Shown one piece after another: positions 1-17,058 of a stretch of 64,000 bases of DNA. Below the pieces are notes generated by a model. It did not search any database and had not been told where the DNA came from. It saw nothing but the letters and a program-made list of their open reading frames with translations. The stretch is taken from positions 124,001 to 188,000 of the forward strand of contig JANQLM010000063.1 in assembly GCA_028280635.1 (NCBI GenBank), given 5' to 3'. The translations under genes were made by a program, and so were the position numbers. Position 1 is the first letter of the stretch. Each line of letters starts with the position of its first letter. This DNA is from Halieaceae bacterium. Its GTDB lineage: Bacteria > Pseudomonadota > Gammaproteobacteria > Pseudomonadales > Halieaceae.

Positions 1-1
1 C

Positions 2-646
2 ATCGCCTGCATGCGCCTGCTGGTGAGCATGGGTGCCGCCCGCGAGAACATCTTCATGCTGGACCGCCGCGGTGTAATCAGCAAGGGCCGCGACGGCGTC
101 AACGTCTACAAGGCCGAGTTTGCCAATGACACGGAACTGCGCAGCCTGGCGGATGCCTGCGACGGGGCCGACGTATTTATCGGCCTGTCCGGCGCCGACC
201 TGCTCACTCCGGAGATGCTGTTGAGCATGGCGCCGCGGCCGGTGGTATTCGCCTGCTCCAACCCGGACCCTGAAATCCGGCCGGAGCTGGCCCAGGCCAC
301 CCGCGACGACGTGGTGCTGGCCACCGGCCGCTCCGACTACCCGAACCAGGTCAACAACGTGCTGGGCTTCCCCTTCATTTTCCGCGGCGCCCTGGACGTG
401 CGCGCCAGCGCTATCACCGAAGCAATGAAGATTGCCGCGGTGCACGCGATTCGCGATCTTGCCAAGGAAGCAGTGCCGGCGGACGTGTTGTCAGCCTTCG
501 GCCTTGAGTCACTGGAGTTTGGCCCGGAATACATCATTCCCAAGCCGATGGATTCGCGCCTCGCCAGCCGGGTGTCGGCGGCGGTGGCCCGCGCCGCGGT
601 AGAATCCGGGGTGGCGCGCCTGCCCCTGCCGGAGCACTACGCCTGA
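2..646 (+). CDS. maeB: NADP-type malic enzyme, C-terminal part (cut by window edge)
   Basis: This is the last 214 codons of a malic enzyme, which oxidatively decarboxylates malate to pyruvate in the cytoplasm. The frame is open from base 2, so the start lies outside the window. The NAD(P)-binding half is visible: the GAARENIFMLDRRG stretch, the ACSNPDPEI segment and the TGRSDYPNQVNN loop are typical. The protein ends in ESGVARLPLPEHYA soon after the malic-enzyme fold, so this is the short form without the C-terminal phosphotransacetylase-like domain of long MaeB proteins. It converges on mrcA with an 18-nt gap and no clear terminator between them. Confidence 0.9.
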   Translation: MACMRLLVSMGAARENIFMLDRRGVISKGRDGVNVYKAEFANDTELRSLADACDGADVFIGLSGADLLTPEMLLSMAPRPVVFACSNPDPEIRPELAQATRDDVVLATGRSDYPNQVNNVLGFPFIFRGALDVRASAITEAMKIAAVHAIRDLAKEAVPADVLSAFGLESLEFGPEYIIPKPMDSRLASRVSAAVARAAVESGVARLPLPEHYA

Positions 647-664
647 GTTGGCTGACAGCCGGCC

Positions 665-3130
665 CTAGCGCTGGCTGAAGCTGTCGGTGGGAACGTTCTC
701 TTCGCGGAAGTATTCGAAAATCGCATCGGGCTGACCGGGGCTCGCCAGCAGGCCGGTGGTTGGGTCAATGCGCACGTTGACAATACACTCCGGCACCGGT
801 CGTGCCACGTCAGGGCTGCCCTTCAGTGCTTCCCGCATCAGGCGAATCCACATGGGCAGAGCGGCCTTGCCGCCAAACTCGTTCTTGCCCAATTCCGCGT
901 TGCTGTCGAAGCCCAGCCAGGCGGTAGCCACCACGTCAGCGTTGTAGCCCGAGAACCAGGCGTCGGTGGGGCCGTTGGTGGTGCCGGTTTTGCCTGCGAT
1001 GTCGCTGCGCTCCAGCACCCGTGCCCGGCGTCCCGTGCCGCGCGTGATGACGTCCTGCATCATGCTGTTGATGATGAAGTTCACGCATTCGTCCATCACC
1101 CGTTCGGCTCGCGGTAGCTCCGAGGCCTCGGCCTGGCGCAGGATTTCCTCCATGCTGAGCTCCACCTCAGGCTCCAGCGGATCCTTCTCTTCGCACTCGC
1201 GGCACACCGTGACCGGCGTCGCTTTGAAGACTTCCTCCCGGTCGAAGTTCTCCACCCGGTCCACCAGGTAGGGGTAGACCCGGTAGCCGCCGTTGGCGAG
1301 GCTGGCGTAGGCGGTGGCCAGCTCCAGCGGAGTCACCGCGTGGGTACCCAGGGCCAGGGACAGGTCGCGGGCCATTTCATCGGTCTTGAAACCGAAGCGG
1401 CCGGCGTAGTCTATGGCGGTGGTGATGCCGACCTGGTCCAACAGGCGGATGGACACCAGGTTGCGTGATTTGGTCAGCGCCCAGCGCAGCCGTGTCGGGC
1501 CATAGAACTTGCCGCCGTCGTTCTCCGGCCGCCAGGTGTCTTCCAGGGCGGCATCTTCAAACACCACCGGGGCGTCGTTGATGATACTGGCGGCGGTCCA
1601 GCCCTGCTCCAGGGCGGCGGCATAGATGAAGGGCTTGAAGCTGGAGCCGGGCTGGCGCACGGCCTGGGTGGCGCGGTTGAACTTGCTCTTGGCAAAGCCC
1701 AGGCCACCCACCAGGCTGAGCAGGGCGCCGTCGTCCGGGTGCAGCGCCACCAGCGCCGCCTGGGCGTCGGGAACCTGGGTCAGGTGCCAGGCGTCCTCCT
1801 GACGGCGTACCCTCACCAGGTCGCCGACCTTGAACAGTTCGGCCGCGCTTTTTGGTGTCGGGCCACGGCTGTTTTCGGTGCGGTAGGGTCGCGCCTTGGC
1901 CGGGCCGTTGTCCCAGGCCAGGGTGTCCACGCTGCCGTCTGCCAGCAGGATGGTGATGTTGTTCTCAGCGCTGCCGGCGTTTTCGGCGGCTTCCGGGCTC
2001 GCTTCGTTCTGCTCGGTGCCCGCTTCCCGCGGTTGCCCGACCCCGTCATTGCCGGCGCCAAACCCGACAACGATGGCCGGCAGGCGGTCGGCGATGACCC
2101 GGGTCTGTTCCAACTGCTGGCGCCACCTTGCGTAGGGGTCGGCTTCGTCTTCCAGCGGTGGCAGGGACTGTTCCGGCCCCCGGTACCCGTGATCCTGGTC
2201 ATACCTGCTCAGGGCATCGTCCACCGCGATATTGGCTTCCCGCTGGATGCTGCTGCTGATGGTGGTGTAGACGTGGTAGCCGTCGCTGTAGGCGGCCAGT
2301 CCATACTTGTTGACCATCTCGCTGCGGGCCATCTCCGCCGCATAGGGTGCATCAAAGGCCAACTTGGCGCCGTGGAAGCTGGCGGTGACCGGTGTCGCCA
2401 CCGCCAGCCGGTAGTCCGCATCGCTGATATAGCCCAGGCGCTGCATGCGGCCGAGAATCCAGTCGCGGCGCTCCTGGGAGCGCTGCGGGTTGGAAATCGG
2501 GTTGAAACGTGAGGGGGCCTTGGGCAGGCCCGCCAGCATGGCCAACTGGGCCAGGTCCAGCTCGCCGATGTTCTTGCCGTAGTAGACCTGGGCCGCGGCC
2601 TCGAAGCCGTAGGCCCGGTGGCCCAGGAACATCTGGTTGAAGTACAGCTCGAAAATCTCTTCCTTGCTCAATACCCGCTCGATTTCCAGGGATAAGAGGA
2701 TCTCCTTGAACTTGCGGGTGAAGGTGCGCTCCAGGGTCAGGAAGTAGTTGCGCGCGACCTGCATGGTCAGGGTGCTGCCGCCGGAGCCCTTCTCGCCGGT
2801 CAGCACCAGCTCCGAGACCGCCCGGGCCAGGCCCATGAAGTCGATGCCGACGTGGTCGAAGAAGCCATCGTCTTCGGCGGCGAGCAGGGACTGGATGAAC
2901 TGCGGCGGGATCTGGTCGTAGGGCAGCGGGTTGCGCTTTTTCTCGCCGAACTGGCCGATCAGGTCGCCTTCGCGGGTGTAGACCCGCATGGGCGTTTGCA
3001 GCCGCACGTCCTTTAAAACGTCGACCGACGGCAGGCTGGGGCTGAGGTGTAGGTATACCCCGGCAGCCACCATCACGGCGCCGCAGGCTCCGAGGGGAAT
3101 GAGACGCAGGACAAACTTGAGCAGTTTCAT
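665..3130 (-). CDS. mrcA: penicillin-binding protein 1A (bifunctional peptidoglycan synthase)
   Basis: An 821-residue class A PBP that polymerises glycan strands and cross-links peptides outside the inner membrane. One N-terminal membrane anchor (about residues 5-27) is followed by the GT51 glycosyltransferase domain with EDDGFFDHVGID at 86-97. A linker/OB-type insertion (about 300-455) precedes the transpeptidase domain. Transpeptidase motifs are SSFK (catalytic Ser496, Lys499), SRN at 555-557 and KTGT from 714. The length suits PBP1A of this group. It is transcribed divergently from the pilus operon, an arrangement conserved in many gammaproteobacteria; the 179-bp gap between them must hold both promoters. 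Confidence 0.97.
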   Translation of the reverse strand: MKLLKFVLRLIPLGACGAVMVAAGVYLHLSPSLPSVDVLKDVRLQTPMRVYTREGDLIGQFGEKKRNPLPYDQIPPQFIQSLLAAEDDGFFDHVGIDFMGLARAVSELVLTGEKGSGGSTLTMQVARNYFLTLERTFTRKFKEILLSLEIERVLSKEEIFELYFNQMFLGHRAYGFEAAAQVYYGKNIGELDLAQLAMLAGLPKAPSRFNPISNPQRSQERRDWILGRMQRLGYISDADYRLAVATPVTASFHGAKLAFDAPYAAEMARSEMVNKYGLAAYSDGYHVYTTISSSIQREANIAVDDALSRYDQDHGYRGPEQSLPPLEDEADPYARWRQQLEQTRVIADRLPAIVVGFGAGNDGVGQPREAGTEQNEASPEAAENAGSAENNITILLADGSVDTLAWDNGPAKARPYRTENSRGPTPKSAAELFKVGDLVRVRRQEDAWHLTQVPDAQAALVALHPDDGALLSLVGGLGFAKSKFNRATQAVRQPGSSFKPFIYAAALEQGWTAASIINDAPVVFEDAALEDTWRPENDGGKFYGPTRLRWALTKSRNLVSIRLLDQVGITTAIDYAGRFGFKTDEMARDLSLALGTHAVTPLELATAYASLANGGYRVYPYLVDRVENFDREEVFKATPVTVCRECEEKDPLEPEVELSMEEILRQAEASELPRAERVMDECVNFIINSMMQDVITRGTGRRARVLERSDIAGKTGTTNGPTDAWFSGYNADVVATAWLGFDSNAELGKNEFGGKAALPMWIRLMREALKGSPDVARPVPECIVNVRIDPTTGLLASPGQPDAIFEYFREENVPTDSFSQR

Positions 3131-3224
3131 TTAGGCAGGAAAATCAAGCGCTTGCGAGAGTGGGACGCGTGTCACGGAAATATCGAGGCTAGTGATTATA
3201 TGCTTTTTTACCCTTTTTATATAT

Positions 3225-3253
3225 TTGCGCCTATGTTATATCTGGTATTTAAT
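3225..3253 (+). promoter_or_regulatory. candidate sigma70 promoter of the pilM operon
   Basis: In the AT-rich mrcA/pilM gap, TTGCGC (3225-3230) and TTTAAT (3248-3253) are separated by 17 bp and lie upstream of the pilM start. The hexamers fit the consensus only moderately and the whole gap is AT-rich, so other pairings are possible. Confidence 0.4.
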
Positions 3254-3267
3254 GTATCGGTGCATAA

Positions 3268-4376
<1,109 letters not shown>

Positions 4377-4377
<1 letters not shown>

Positions 4378-4943
4378 TGGCTTCGATCAACCTGCTTCCA
4401 TGGCGCGACGAGCGGCGCGCCGAACTCAAACAGGAATTCCTGGTGGTGCTGGGAGCCGTGGCCGGCGTGGGCGCGGTGATCGTCTTCCTGGTGGACCTGT
4501 TCTTCTCCGGCCAGATCCAGACCCAGAACGACCGCAACAATTACCTGAGCCAGAACATCAAGGAACTGGACGCCAAGGTGGCGGAAATCCGTGAAATGCA
4601 GCGCCGGCGCACCCAGTTGCTGGACCGCATGAAAGTGATCCAGGACCTGCAGGGCAACCGGCCCATTATTGTGCGCATCATGGATCAACTGGTGCGCACT
4701 GTGCCCGATGGCGTTTTCTATACCGAGCTGACCTCTTCCCAGCAGTCGATCACGATTAACGGCATCGCCGAGTCCAACAACCGGGTGTCCAGCCTGATGC
4801 GCCGGCTCGATGCCTCCGACTGGTTTGCTGACCCCAATCTCGAGGGTGTGCGTGCGGAGCCGAGCTACGGTGACCAGGCCACGACCTTCAATATGAAGGT
4901 CCAACTGCAACTGCCCTCGGCGGGCGACGAAGAGGGGGGCTGA
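4377..4943 (+). CDS. pilN: type IV pilus assembly protein PilN
   Basis: A 188-residue bitopic inner-membrane protein. It begins with the short PilM-binding tail SINLLPWRDERR, followed by one membrane helix (about 20-42), a coiled-coil stretch and a periplasmic ferredoxin-like domain that pairs with PilO. The INLLPWR motif is diagnostic of the PilN family. The start codon is fixed by the one-base overlap with the pilM stop. It lies 3 nt before pilO in the operon. Confidence 0.97.
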
Positions 4944-4946
4944 GCC

Positions 4947-5561
4947 ATGGCAATGGAAGACGTCCTCAAGTCGATCCAGGAATTTGATGTCAATGATCTG
5001 GACCTGGACAACATTGGCTCCTGGCCGATGGCCATCAAGATCATCGTCTGGTGCCTGGCGCTGGTTGGCGTGCTGGCGCTGGGTTATTTCTACCATATTC
5101 AGAACCTGCAGACGGCGCTGGCGACGGCCCAGGGCAAGGAAGTCGAGCTGAAGGAAGAATTCGAGCGCAAGGCTTTCCAGGCCGCCAACCTGGAAGCCTA
5201 CCGTGAGCAGATGCAGGAAATGCAGGAGTCTTTTGGCGCCCTGGTCAGCCAGCTGCCGAGTGACACCGAGGTGCCGGGCCTGCTGGAAGACATTACCAAC
5301 AAGGGCATGATGAACGGGCTTGAGTTCAACAGTATCGAGCTGCAGGCCGAGGTGGCGCGCGAGTTCTATATCGAGCTGCCGATCCAGATTGTTGCCCGTG
5401 GCTCTTACCACGACCTGGGCGCCTTTGTCAGTGGCATGGCCAGCCTGCCCCGTATCGTGACCCTGCACGACTTCGTGATTCGTCAGCAGAGCCCGGGCAA
5501 TTCGATGCTGTCCCTGAACATAACGGCCAAGACCTACCGCTACCGGGATGAGGAGGGCTGA
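4947..5561 (+). CDS. pilO: type IV pilus assembly protein PilO
   Basis: A 204-residue inner-membrane protein with a 35-residue cytoplasmic N-terminus, one membrane helix (about 32-50), a coiled coil (55-95) and a periplasmic domain that pairs with PilN. The segment FGALVSQLPSDTEVPGLLEDI is typical of PilO. It sits between pilN and pilP with gaps of 3 and 2 nt, so all are read from one message. Confidence 0.96.
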   Translation: MAMEDVLKSIQEFDVNDLDLDNIGSWPMAIKIIVWCLALVGVLALGYFYHIQNLQTALATAQGKEVELKEEFERKAFQAANLEAYREQMQEMQESFGALVSQLPSDTEVPGLLEDITNKGMMNGLEFNSIELQAEVAREFYIELPIQIVARGSYHDLGAFVSGMASLPRIVTLHDFVIRQQSPGNSMLSLNITAKTYRYRDEEG

Positions 5562-5563
5562 GC

Positions 5564-6091
5564 GTGAAGCGTCACTTCAACAAAGCGTGCGCGCTGGGAC
5601 TCGTGGTCGGGCTGGTGGGCTGCGCCAGCGACGAGTTCACCGATCTGGATGAATTCATGGATGAGAAGCGCTCGCGGCCCGGGGGTGTGATTCCGCCCAT
5701 CCCCGCGTTCAAGGCATACAAAGCGTTTGCCTATAGCGCGACCAGCCTGCGCAGCCCCTTTGACCGGCCGATTGAAATTCGCGAAATCTCGCAGCTGCAG
5801 TCCGTGTCCACGGTGGAACCGGACGAAACCCGGCCCAAGGAATTCCTCGAACAGTTCACCTTCGATTCACTGGGCATGGTGGGGACCCTGTCCCGGGCCG
5901 GTATCGACTGGGTGCTGATCAGGGACCCGGAAGGCGGGGTGCATCGGGTCAAAGTGGGGAATTTCCTGGGCCGCAACCACGGCAAGATTGTTGAGATGAC
6001 GGACACCTACGTGGCTGTTATCGAGATCGTTTCAGATGGCAGCGAAGGCTGGGTGGAGCGTCCGCGCACCATCAAGCTGGCGGGCCTCTAA
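5564..6091 (+). CDS. pilP: type IV pilus lipoprotein PilP
   Basis: A 175-residue lipoprotein that connects the PilNO complex to the PilQ secretin. It starts at a GTG codon 2 nt after pilO. The signal peptide ends in the lipobox LVGC with Cys20 as the lipid-carrying residue. The mature part has a disordered N-terminus and the conserved PilP beta domain (SRAGIDWVLIRDPEGGVHRV). It belongs to the pilMNOPQ operon. Confidence 0.96.
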   Translation: MKRHFNKACALGLVVGLVGCASDEFTDLDEFMDEKRSRPGGVIPPIPAFKAYKAFAYSATSLRSPFDRPIEIREISQLQSVSTVEPDETRPKEFLEQFTFDSLGMVGTLSRAGIDWVLIRDPEGGVHRVKVGNFLGRNHGKIVEMTDTYVAVIEIVSDGSEGWVERPRTIKLAGL

Positions 6092-6110
6092 TAATCACAT
6101 GGTGACTGTC

Positions 6111-8249
6111 ATGGACAGAATAATGAAAAAGGAAAACAGTAAGGCGGCAGCGGGCTGCGGCCTGTGGGGGGTGCTGTTGACTCTGGTCCTGACTGCAGCC
6201 AGCAGCGTAGCCTCGGCGGCTGTGACGGTACAGGACATCAGCTTCAATTCGAAGCCGGGCAGCAAGTTTGAGATTCGGCTCGAATTTGACGGCCCGCCGC
6301 CGACGCCGGAGTCTTACACCATTGAACGGCCGGCGCGCATCGCCATGGACCTGCCGGCCACCAGCAGCGCGTTGGATCGCAAGAAGTACGCGCTGCCCTA
6401 CGGCAATGCCACCGGCGTGGTGGTGCTGGAGTCCGGGGATCGCACCCGGATGATCGTCAACCTCGTCAAGCTGGTGCCCTATTACACCCGGGTGGACGGC
6501 AATGCACTGGTGGTGGAAGTAGGTAACGAGGGCGCCGATGAATACCTGAAACCCATCTCCGATCCCTTTGAGGTGAAGACTGATCTGGTGCAGGCCACGG
6601 ATCCCCGGTCCAGGATCGAAGATCTGGAGTTCCAGCGCAGCGCCGACGGTGAAGGCCGACTGATATTGACCCTCAATAATCCGAAGGTTGATGTAAACGT
6701 CTACAGCGAAGGCGACCAGGTTAAGGTCGAGTTCCTGGATACCACGGCGGTCGAGGGCATTCTGCGCCGCTATGACGTGACCGATTTCGCCACCCCCGTG
6801 TCTACCGTGGAGGTGACCTCCAGCGAGATGGGTGTGACCCTGGCCATGGATGCCAGCGGTGACTATGACTACCTGGCTTACCAGACGGACGAACAGTATG
6901 TGGTGGCGGTCAAGCCGCTGACGCCTCGCGAGGCTGAAGAGCGCCGCAACGAGTTCAACTACGTGGGTGACCGCCTGTCACTCAACTTCCAGGACATCGA
7001 AATCCGCGCGGTGCTGCAGCTCATCGCTGACTTCACCGAGCTGAACCTGGTGGCCAGTGACACCGTGTCGGGCCGCATTACCCTGCGGCTGCAGAACGTT
7101 CCCTGGGACCAGGCTCTGGAACTGGTGCTCAAGACCAAAGGTCTCGACAAACGCCAGGTGGGCAACGTGCTGATGGTGGCTCCGGCAGCCGAGATCGCCG
7201 AGCGCGAGCGCCAGGAGATTGAGGCCAACAAACAGATCGCCGAGCTGGCGCCGCTGCAGACCGAGTTCATCCGCATCCGCTACGCCCAGGCCGTCAACGT
7301 CGTCAACCTGCTGGCGGCGGGCAGTGAAGAAGGTGGGTCCCTGGTCTCGGGCCGCGGTTCGGTGATTGTGGACGAGCGCACCAACTCGCTGATCGTGACT
7401 GACACGGCTTCCAAGCTCGGCGAGATTCGCAACCTGATCGACCGGGTGGACATTCCGATTCGCCAGGTAATGATCGAAGCGCGTATTGTGATCGCCCAGT
7501 CGGACGCCAGCCGCTCCCTGGGTATCCAGTGGGGTGGTGCTTACCTCGACATTGGCAACGACGACGTCACCTCCGTTGCGGGTGACCTGGACAACGTGGT
7601 CTCCCTCAACAACGATGTGACCCAGGGCAACACGCCGACAGTCAACTTCCCGGGCGCCCTGCTGGTAGACCTGGGTGTCGCCGGCGCTGCGGGCTCCTTC
7701 GCGGTGGGCTACACCAGCAACGACCTGTTCCTGGCCGCTGAGCTGTCAGCCCTGGAATCTTCCGGCACCGGTGAGGTGGTATCGCAGCCCAAGGTGATTA
7801 CCGGAGACAAGCAACAGGCCAGCATCAAGTCCGGTACCGAGGTGCCCTTCCAGCAGTCGTCCGCCAACGGTGAAACCACGGTAGCGTTCAAGGAAGCGGT
7901 ACTGGCCCTGGACGTCACCCCCAATATCACCCCGGACGACCGTATCCTGCTGGACCTGGTGATCAACCAGGACTCGGTAGGTGAACTGGTGCCCAGCGGC
8001 ACCGGTGGTGCGATTCCCTCCATCGATACCACCCAGCTCACCACCCAGGTGCTGGTGGGTAATGGAGAGACCGTGGTGCTGGGCGGGGTGTTCAGTACAG
8101 AGGACATCCAGTCGGTGACCAAGGTGCCGTTCTTTGCCGACATTCCATACGTCGGCAACCTGTTCAAGAGCACCAGCTACGAAGCCAGCAAGACGGAAAC
8201 GCTGATCTTCATTACGCCGCGCATCCTCGCCGAGACCCTGCTCGACTGA
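6111..8249 (+). CDS. pilQ: type IV pilus outer-membrane secretin PilQ
   Basis: The pore through which the pilus leaves the cell; 712 residues from the chosen start. A signal peptide (hydrophobic core about 18-35, ending ASA) is followed by two AMIN domains that bind peptidoglycan, an STN/N0 domain around FQDIEIRAVLQLIADFT, an N1/KH domain and the C-terminal secretin domain (GTGEVVSQPKVITGDK, VPFFADIPYVGNLF). I chose ATG 6111 because GGTGA (6101-6105) sits 5 nt before it. In-frame ATGs at 6099 and 6123 are alternatives. The frame is also open further upstream inside pilP, but that extension carries no signal sequence. Confidence 0.96.
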   Translation: MDRIMKKENSKAAAGCGLWGVLLTLVLTAASSVASAAVTVQDISFNSKPGSKFEIRLEFDGPPPTPESYTIERPARIAMDLPATSSALDRKKYALPYGNATGVVVLESGDRTRMIVNLVKLVPYYTRVDGNALVVEVGNEGADEYLKPISDPFEVKTDLVQATDPRSRIEDLEFQRSADGEGRLILTLNNPKVDVNVYSEGDQVKVEFLDTTAVEGILRRYDVTDFATPVSTVEVTSSEMGVTLAMDASGDYDYLAYQTDEQYVVAVKPLTPREAEERRNEFNYVGDRLSLNFQDIEIRAVLQLIADFTELNLVASDTVSGRITLRLQNVPWDQALELVLKTKGLDKRQVGNVLMVAPAAEIAERERQEIEANKQIAELAPLQTEFIRIRYAQAVNVVNLLAAGSEEGGSLVSGRGSVIVDERTNSLIVTDTASKLGEIRNLIDRVDIPIRQVMIEARIVIAQSDASRSLGIQWGGAYLDIGNDDVTSVAGDLDNVVSLNNDVTQGNTPTVNFPGALLVDLGVAGAAGSFAVGYTSNDLFLAAELSALESSGTGEVVSQPKVITGDKQQASIKSGTEVPFQQSSANGETTVAFKEAVLALDVTPNITPDDRILLDLVINQDSVGELVPSGTGGAIPSIDTTQLTTQVLVGNGETVVLGGVFSTEDIQSVTKVPFFADIPYVGNLFKSTSYEASKTETLIFITPRILAETLLD

Positions 8250-8252
8250 TAG

Positions 8253-8771
8253 ATGGCGGCAGGGCAACGGGTCTTCCTGGTGGGCCCCATGGGCGCCGGG
8301 AAGACTACGATTGGCCGCCAGCTGGCGCAAATCCTGCATCTCGAATTCCTCGATAGCGATCAGGCCATCGAGGCCCGCGCCGGCGCGGATATTCCCTGGA
8401 TCTTCGATGTCGAAGGGGAAGCCGGTTTTCGCGACCGCGAAGCTCGCATGATCGATGAGCTGACCCAACGCGACGGCATCGTGCTGGCCACTGGCGGCGG
8501 GGCAATACTGCGCCCTGAGAACCGCCAGCTACTGGCCGAGCGGGGCAGCGTGGTGTATCTCCATGCCTCCATCAAGCAGCAGGTCGAACGCACCGCCAAG
8601 GATCGCAACCGGCCGCTGTTGCAGGTGCCCGATCCCGAAGGTAGGCTTCGTGAGCTCATGGCAGAGCGCGACCCACTTTACCGTGAGATTGCAGACCATA
8701 TAGCCGAGACTGACGGCCTGTCTGCGCGCAGCGTCGCCCAGCAGCTTGCGGAGGCGCTGGCGAAAGGCTGA
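8253..8771 (+). CDS. aroK: shikimate kinase
   Basis: A 172-residue cytoplasmic P-loop kinase that phosphorylates shikimate at the 3-hydroxyl in chorismate synthesis. The Walker A loop is [11 protein letters not shown] (about 11-21), the shikimate-binding Asp lies in FLDSDQAIE, and the [13 protein letters not shown] loop is present. It begins 3 nt after pilQ, the conserved pilQ-aroK-aroB order. A second, more divergent kinase of this family lies at 36948-37481. Confidence 0.96.
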   Translation: MAAGQRVFLVGPMGAGKTTIGRQLAQILHLEFLDSDQAIEARAGADIPWIFDVEGEAGFRDREARMIDELTQRDGIVLATGGGAILRPENRQLLAERGSVVYLHASIKQQVERTAKDRNRPLLQVPDPEGRLRELMAERDPLYREIADHIAETDGLSARSVAQQLAEALAKG

Positions 8772-8860
8772 CCGGCCACCGGACCGTGGGTCGGCAACGG
8801 GCGGCGCCATCCGCGCCGGCACTTGAGTACGACCTGATAGGCACCACCATGACTGTCCTG

Positions 8861-9955
8861 ATGCACACCTTGCACGTTGAGCTGGAGGATCGCAGCTATC
8901 CCATCTACATCGGACGTTCCCTGCTGGCGGACCCCGGCCTGCTGGGGCGCCATGTCAGCGGCAGGCAGGTGGCGATTATCAGCAACGAGACCGTAGCGCC
9001 CCTGTATGTAGACCGGGTGCGCGCGGCGCTTGGCGGCGTTGAGCCGGCGATCGAGAAAATCTCCGAGATCGTGCTGCCCGACGGCGAGCAGCACAAGACC
9101 CTGGACACCCTGGGACACATCTACGACCGCCTGCTGGCAGAAGGCCACAACCGCAGCACCACGATTGTTGCCGTGGGCGGCGGGGTGGTGGGTGATGTGG
9201 CGGGTTTTGCCGCCGCCACCTATCAGCGCGGAGTTAACTTCATCCAGGTGCCCACTACCCTGTTGTCCCAGGTGGACTCCTCGGTCGGCGGCAAGACAGC
9301 GGTGAACCACAGCCTGGGCAAGAATATGATCGGCGCTTTCTACCAGCCCGGCGCGGTGCTGATCGACATCGACACCCTGCACAGCCTGCCACCGCGGGAG
9401 CTGTCGGCGGGGCTGGCGGAAGTGATCAAATACGGCCTGATTGGCGATGAGCCCTTTTACCGCTGGTTGCACGACCACATCAGTCAGCTGCGCGCCCTGG
9501 AAGAAGGCCCGCTGGCTGAGGCCATCGAACGCTCCTGCAGCAACAAGGCCCGGGTCGTGGCCGAGGATGAACGGGAGGCAGGTTTGCGGGCGCTGCTCAA
9601 TTTTGGGCACACCTTCGGTCATGCCATCGAGACGGCCCAGGGCTACGGTGAGTGGCTGCACGGTGAAGCGGTGGGTGCCGGCATGGCCATGGCCACACGG
9701 CTGTCGGTGGAGCACTGCGGCCTGCCCGAGGACGAAATCGCGCTGCTGCTGGAACTGCTGGCCGCGGCCGGGCTGCCCACCGCCGGCCCGGCAGACATGG
9801 GCGCCGATCGCTACCTGGAGTTGATGCAGCGGGACAAGAAAGTCATCGACGGGCGCCTGCGCCTGATCCTGCTGGACCGCATCGGGGCGGCCCGGGTGGT
9901 CGACGATGTACCCGGCGACACCCTGCGCCGTCTTCTGGAGGTCGCCCCGGTATAA
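8861..9955 (+). CDS. aroB: 3-dehydroquinate synthase
   Basis: Converts DAHP to 3-dehydroquinate, the second step of the shikimate pathway, using NAD and a divalent metal. 364 residues from ATG 8861, chosen because family members begin M-x-T-L followed by ERSYPIYIG-like sequence; an in-frame ATG at 8849 is possible. The glycine-rich NAD loop [14 protein letters not shown] and the metal/active-site segments EVIKYGLI and [10 protein letters not shown] are intact. It follows aroK after an 89-nt gap. Confidence 0.96.
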   Translation: MHTLHVELEDRSYPIYIGRSLLADPGLLGRHVSGRQVAIISNETVAPLYVDRVRAALGGVEPAIEKISEIVLPDGEQHKTLDTLGHIYDRLLAEGHNRSTTIVAVGGGVVGDVAGFAAATYQRGVNFIQVPTTLLSQVDSSVGGKTAVNHSLGKNMIGAFYQPGAVLIDIDTLHSLPPRELSAGLAEVIKYGLIGDEPFYRWLHDHISQLRALEEGPLAEAIERSCSNKARVVAEDEREAGLRALLNFGHTFGHAIETAQGYGEWLHGEAVGAGMAMATRLSVEHCGLPEDEIALLLELLAAAGLPTAGPADMGADRYLELMQRDKKVIDGRLRLILLDRIGAARVVDDVPGDTLRRLLEVAPV

Positions 9956-9989
9956 TTCGCCCCGTCAATGGCGGCTATCCACGGGTGCA

Positions 9990-10019
9990 TTGTTCGCATC
10001 CGCGCAACTTGTGTAAAAT
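9990..10019 (+). promoter_or_regulatory. candidate promoter for gltBD
   Basis: The 148-bp aroB-gltB gap contains TTGTTC (9990-9995) and TAAAAT (10014-10019) with an 18-bp spacer. A GC-rich stretch and a small CTTG/CAAG hairpin follow before the gltB ATG. The -10 is good and the -35 weak. Confidence 0.4.
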
Positions 10020-10103
10020 TACCGGCCTTTTTGCGCGCGCCCGGGCTCCGGCGCCGCACTCTGTCTAACCGCTTGTTTTAGCAAGAAAATTTGGACCCTT
10101 TGT

Positions 10104-15971
<5,868 letters not shown>

Positions 15972-15972
<1 letters not shown>

Positions 15973-17036
15973 TGACTGAACTCAAGAATGATCGCTTCCT
16001 GCGGGCCCTGATGCGGGAACCCGTGGACCGCACCCCCATGTGGATGATGCGCCAGGCCGGGCGCTACCTGCCGGAGTACCGGGCCACCCGGGAGCAGGCA
16101 GGGTCTTTCCTGGACCTGTGCATGAACGCTGAGCTGGCCTGCGAGGTCACCCTGCAGCCCCTGCGCCGCTACCCCATGGACGCGGCCATCCTGTTCTCCG
16201 ATATCCTCACTATCCCCGACGCCATGGGCCTGGGTCTGCATTTTGTGGAGGGCGAGGGCCCGCGCTTTCACAAGCCGGTGCGCACCGAGGCGGAGATCGC
16301 CGCCCTTAGAGTGGTGGATGCCCGCACGGACCTCGACTACGTGGTCCGGGCCGTTAGCACCATCCGCGAGGCGCTGGCCGGCAGCGTGCCGCTGATCGGT
16401 TTTTCCGGCAGTCCCTGGACCCTCGCCACCTACATGATCGAGGGCGGTAGTTCACGGGACTTTGCCCGCGCCAAGACCATGGCGTTCAACCAGCCGGAAC
16501 TGATGCACCAACTGTTGGGAGTGCTGGCGGATTCCGTGGCGGACTACCTCAACGCGCAGATCGAGGCCGGCGCCCAGGCAGTGCAGATTTTTGATACCTG
16601 GGGCGGCGCCCTGGGTGACCAGGCCTACCTGGAGTTCTCCCTGGCCTATATGAAGCGCGCCATGGACCAACTCACCCCTGAGTCGGAAGGCCGCAAGGTG
16701 CCGGTGATCCTGTTTACCAAGAACGGCGGCCAGTGGCTGGAAGCGATGGCCGATACCGGCGCCGACTGCCTGGGCCTGGACTGGACGACGGATATCGGCG
16801 GCGCCCGGGCCCGGGTCGGTGACCGGGTGGCGCTGCAGGGGAATATGGACCCGTCGTGGCTGCGAGCAGAGCCTGGGAAGATTCGCGCTGAGGTGGATCG
16901 TATCCTGGCCAGCTTCGGCAGCGGTGAGGGCCACGTGTTCAACCTGGGGCACGGTATCACGCCGGACATCAATCCCGACCACGTCACCGCGTTTGTGGAT
17001 GCGGTGCAGGAACTCTCGCCCCAGTATCACGCGTAG
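15972..17036 (+). CDS. hemE: uroporphyrinogen decarboxylase
   Basis: A 354-residue cytoplasmic enzyme that removes four carboxyl groups from uroporphyrinogen III to give coproporphyrinogen III in haem synthesis. The signature [11 protein letters not shown] (27-37) and the [17 protein letters not shown] stretch are present, and the length is normal. The start is fixed by the one-base overlap with gltD. It converges on cysE across a 119-bp gap made largely of 49-bp repeats; no T-tract terminator was seen there. Confidence 0.97.
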
Positions 17037-17058
17037 TACTTATTCCCGCGCAGAGATC

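Noticed and set aside
1739-2512. A 257-codon open frame on the plus strand inside mrcA
   Set aside because: It is antisense to the PBP1A linker and transpeptidase regions, with no recognisable domain.
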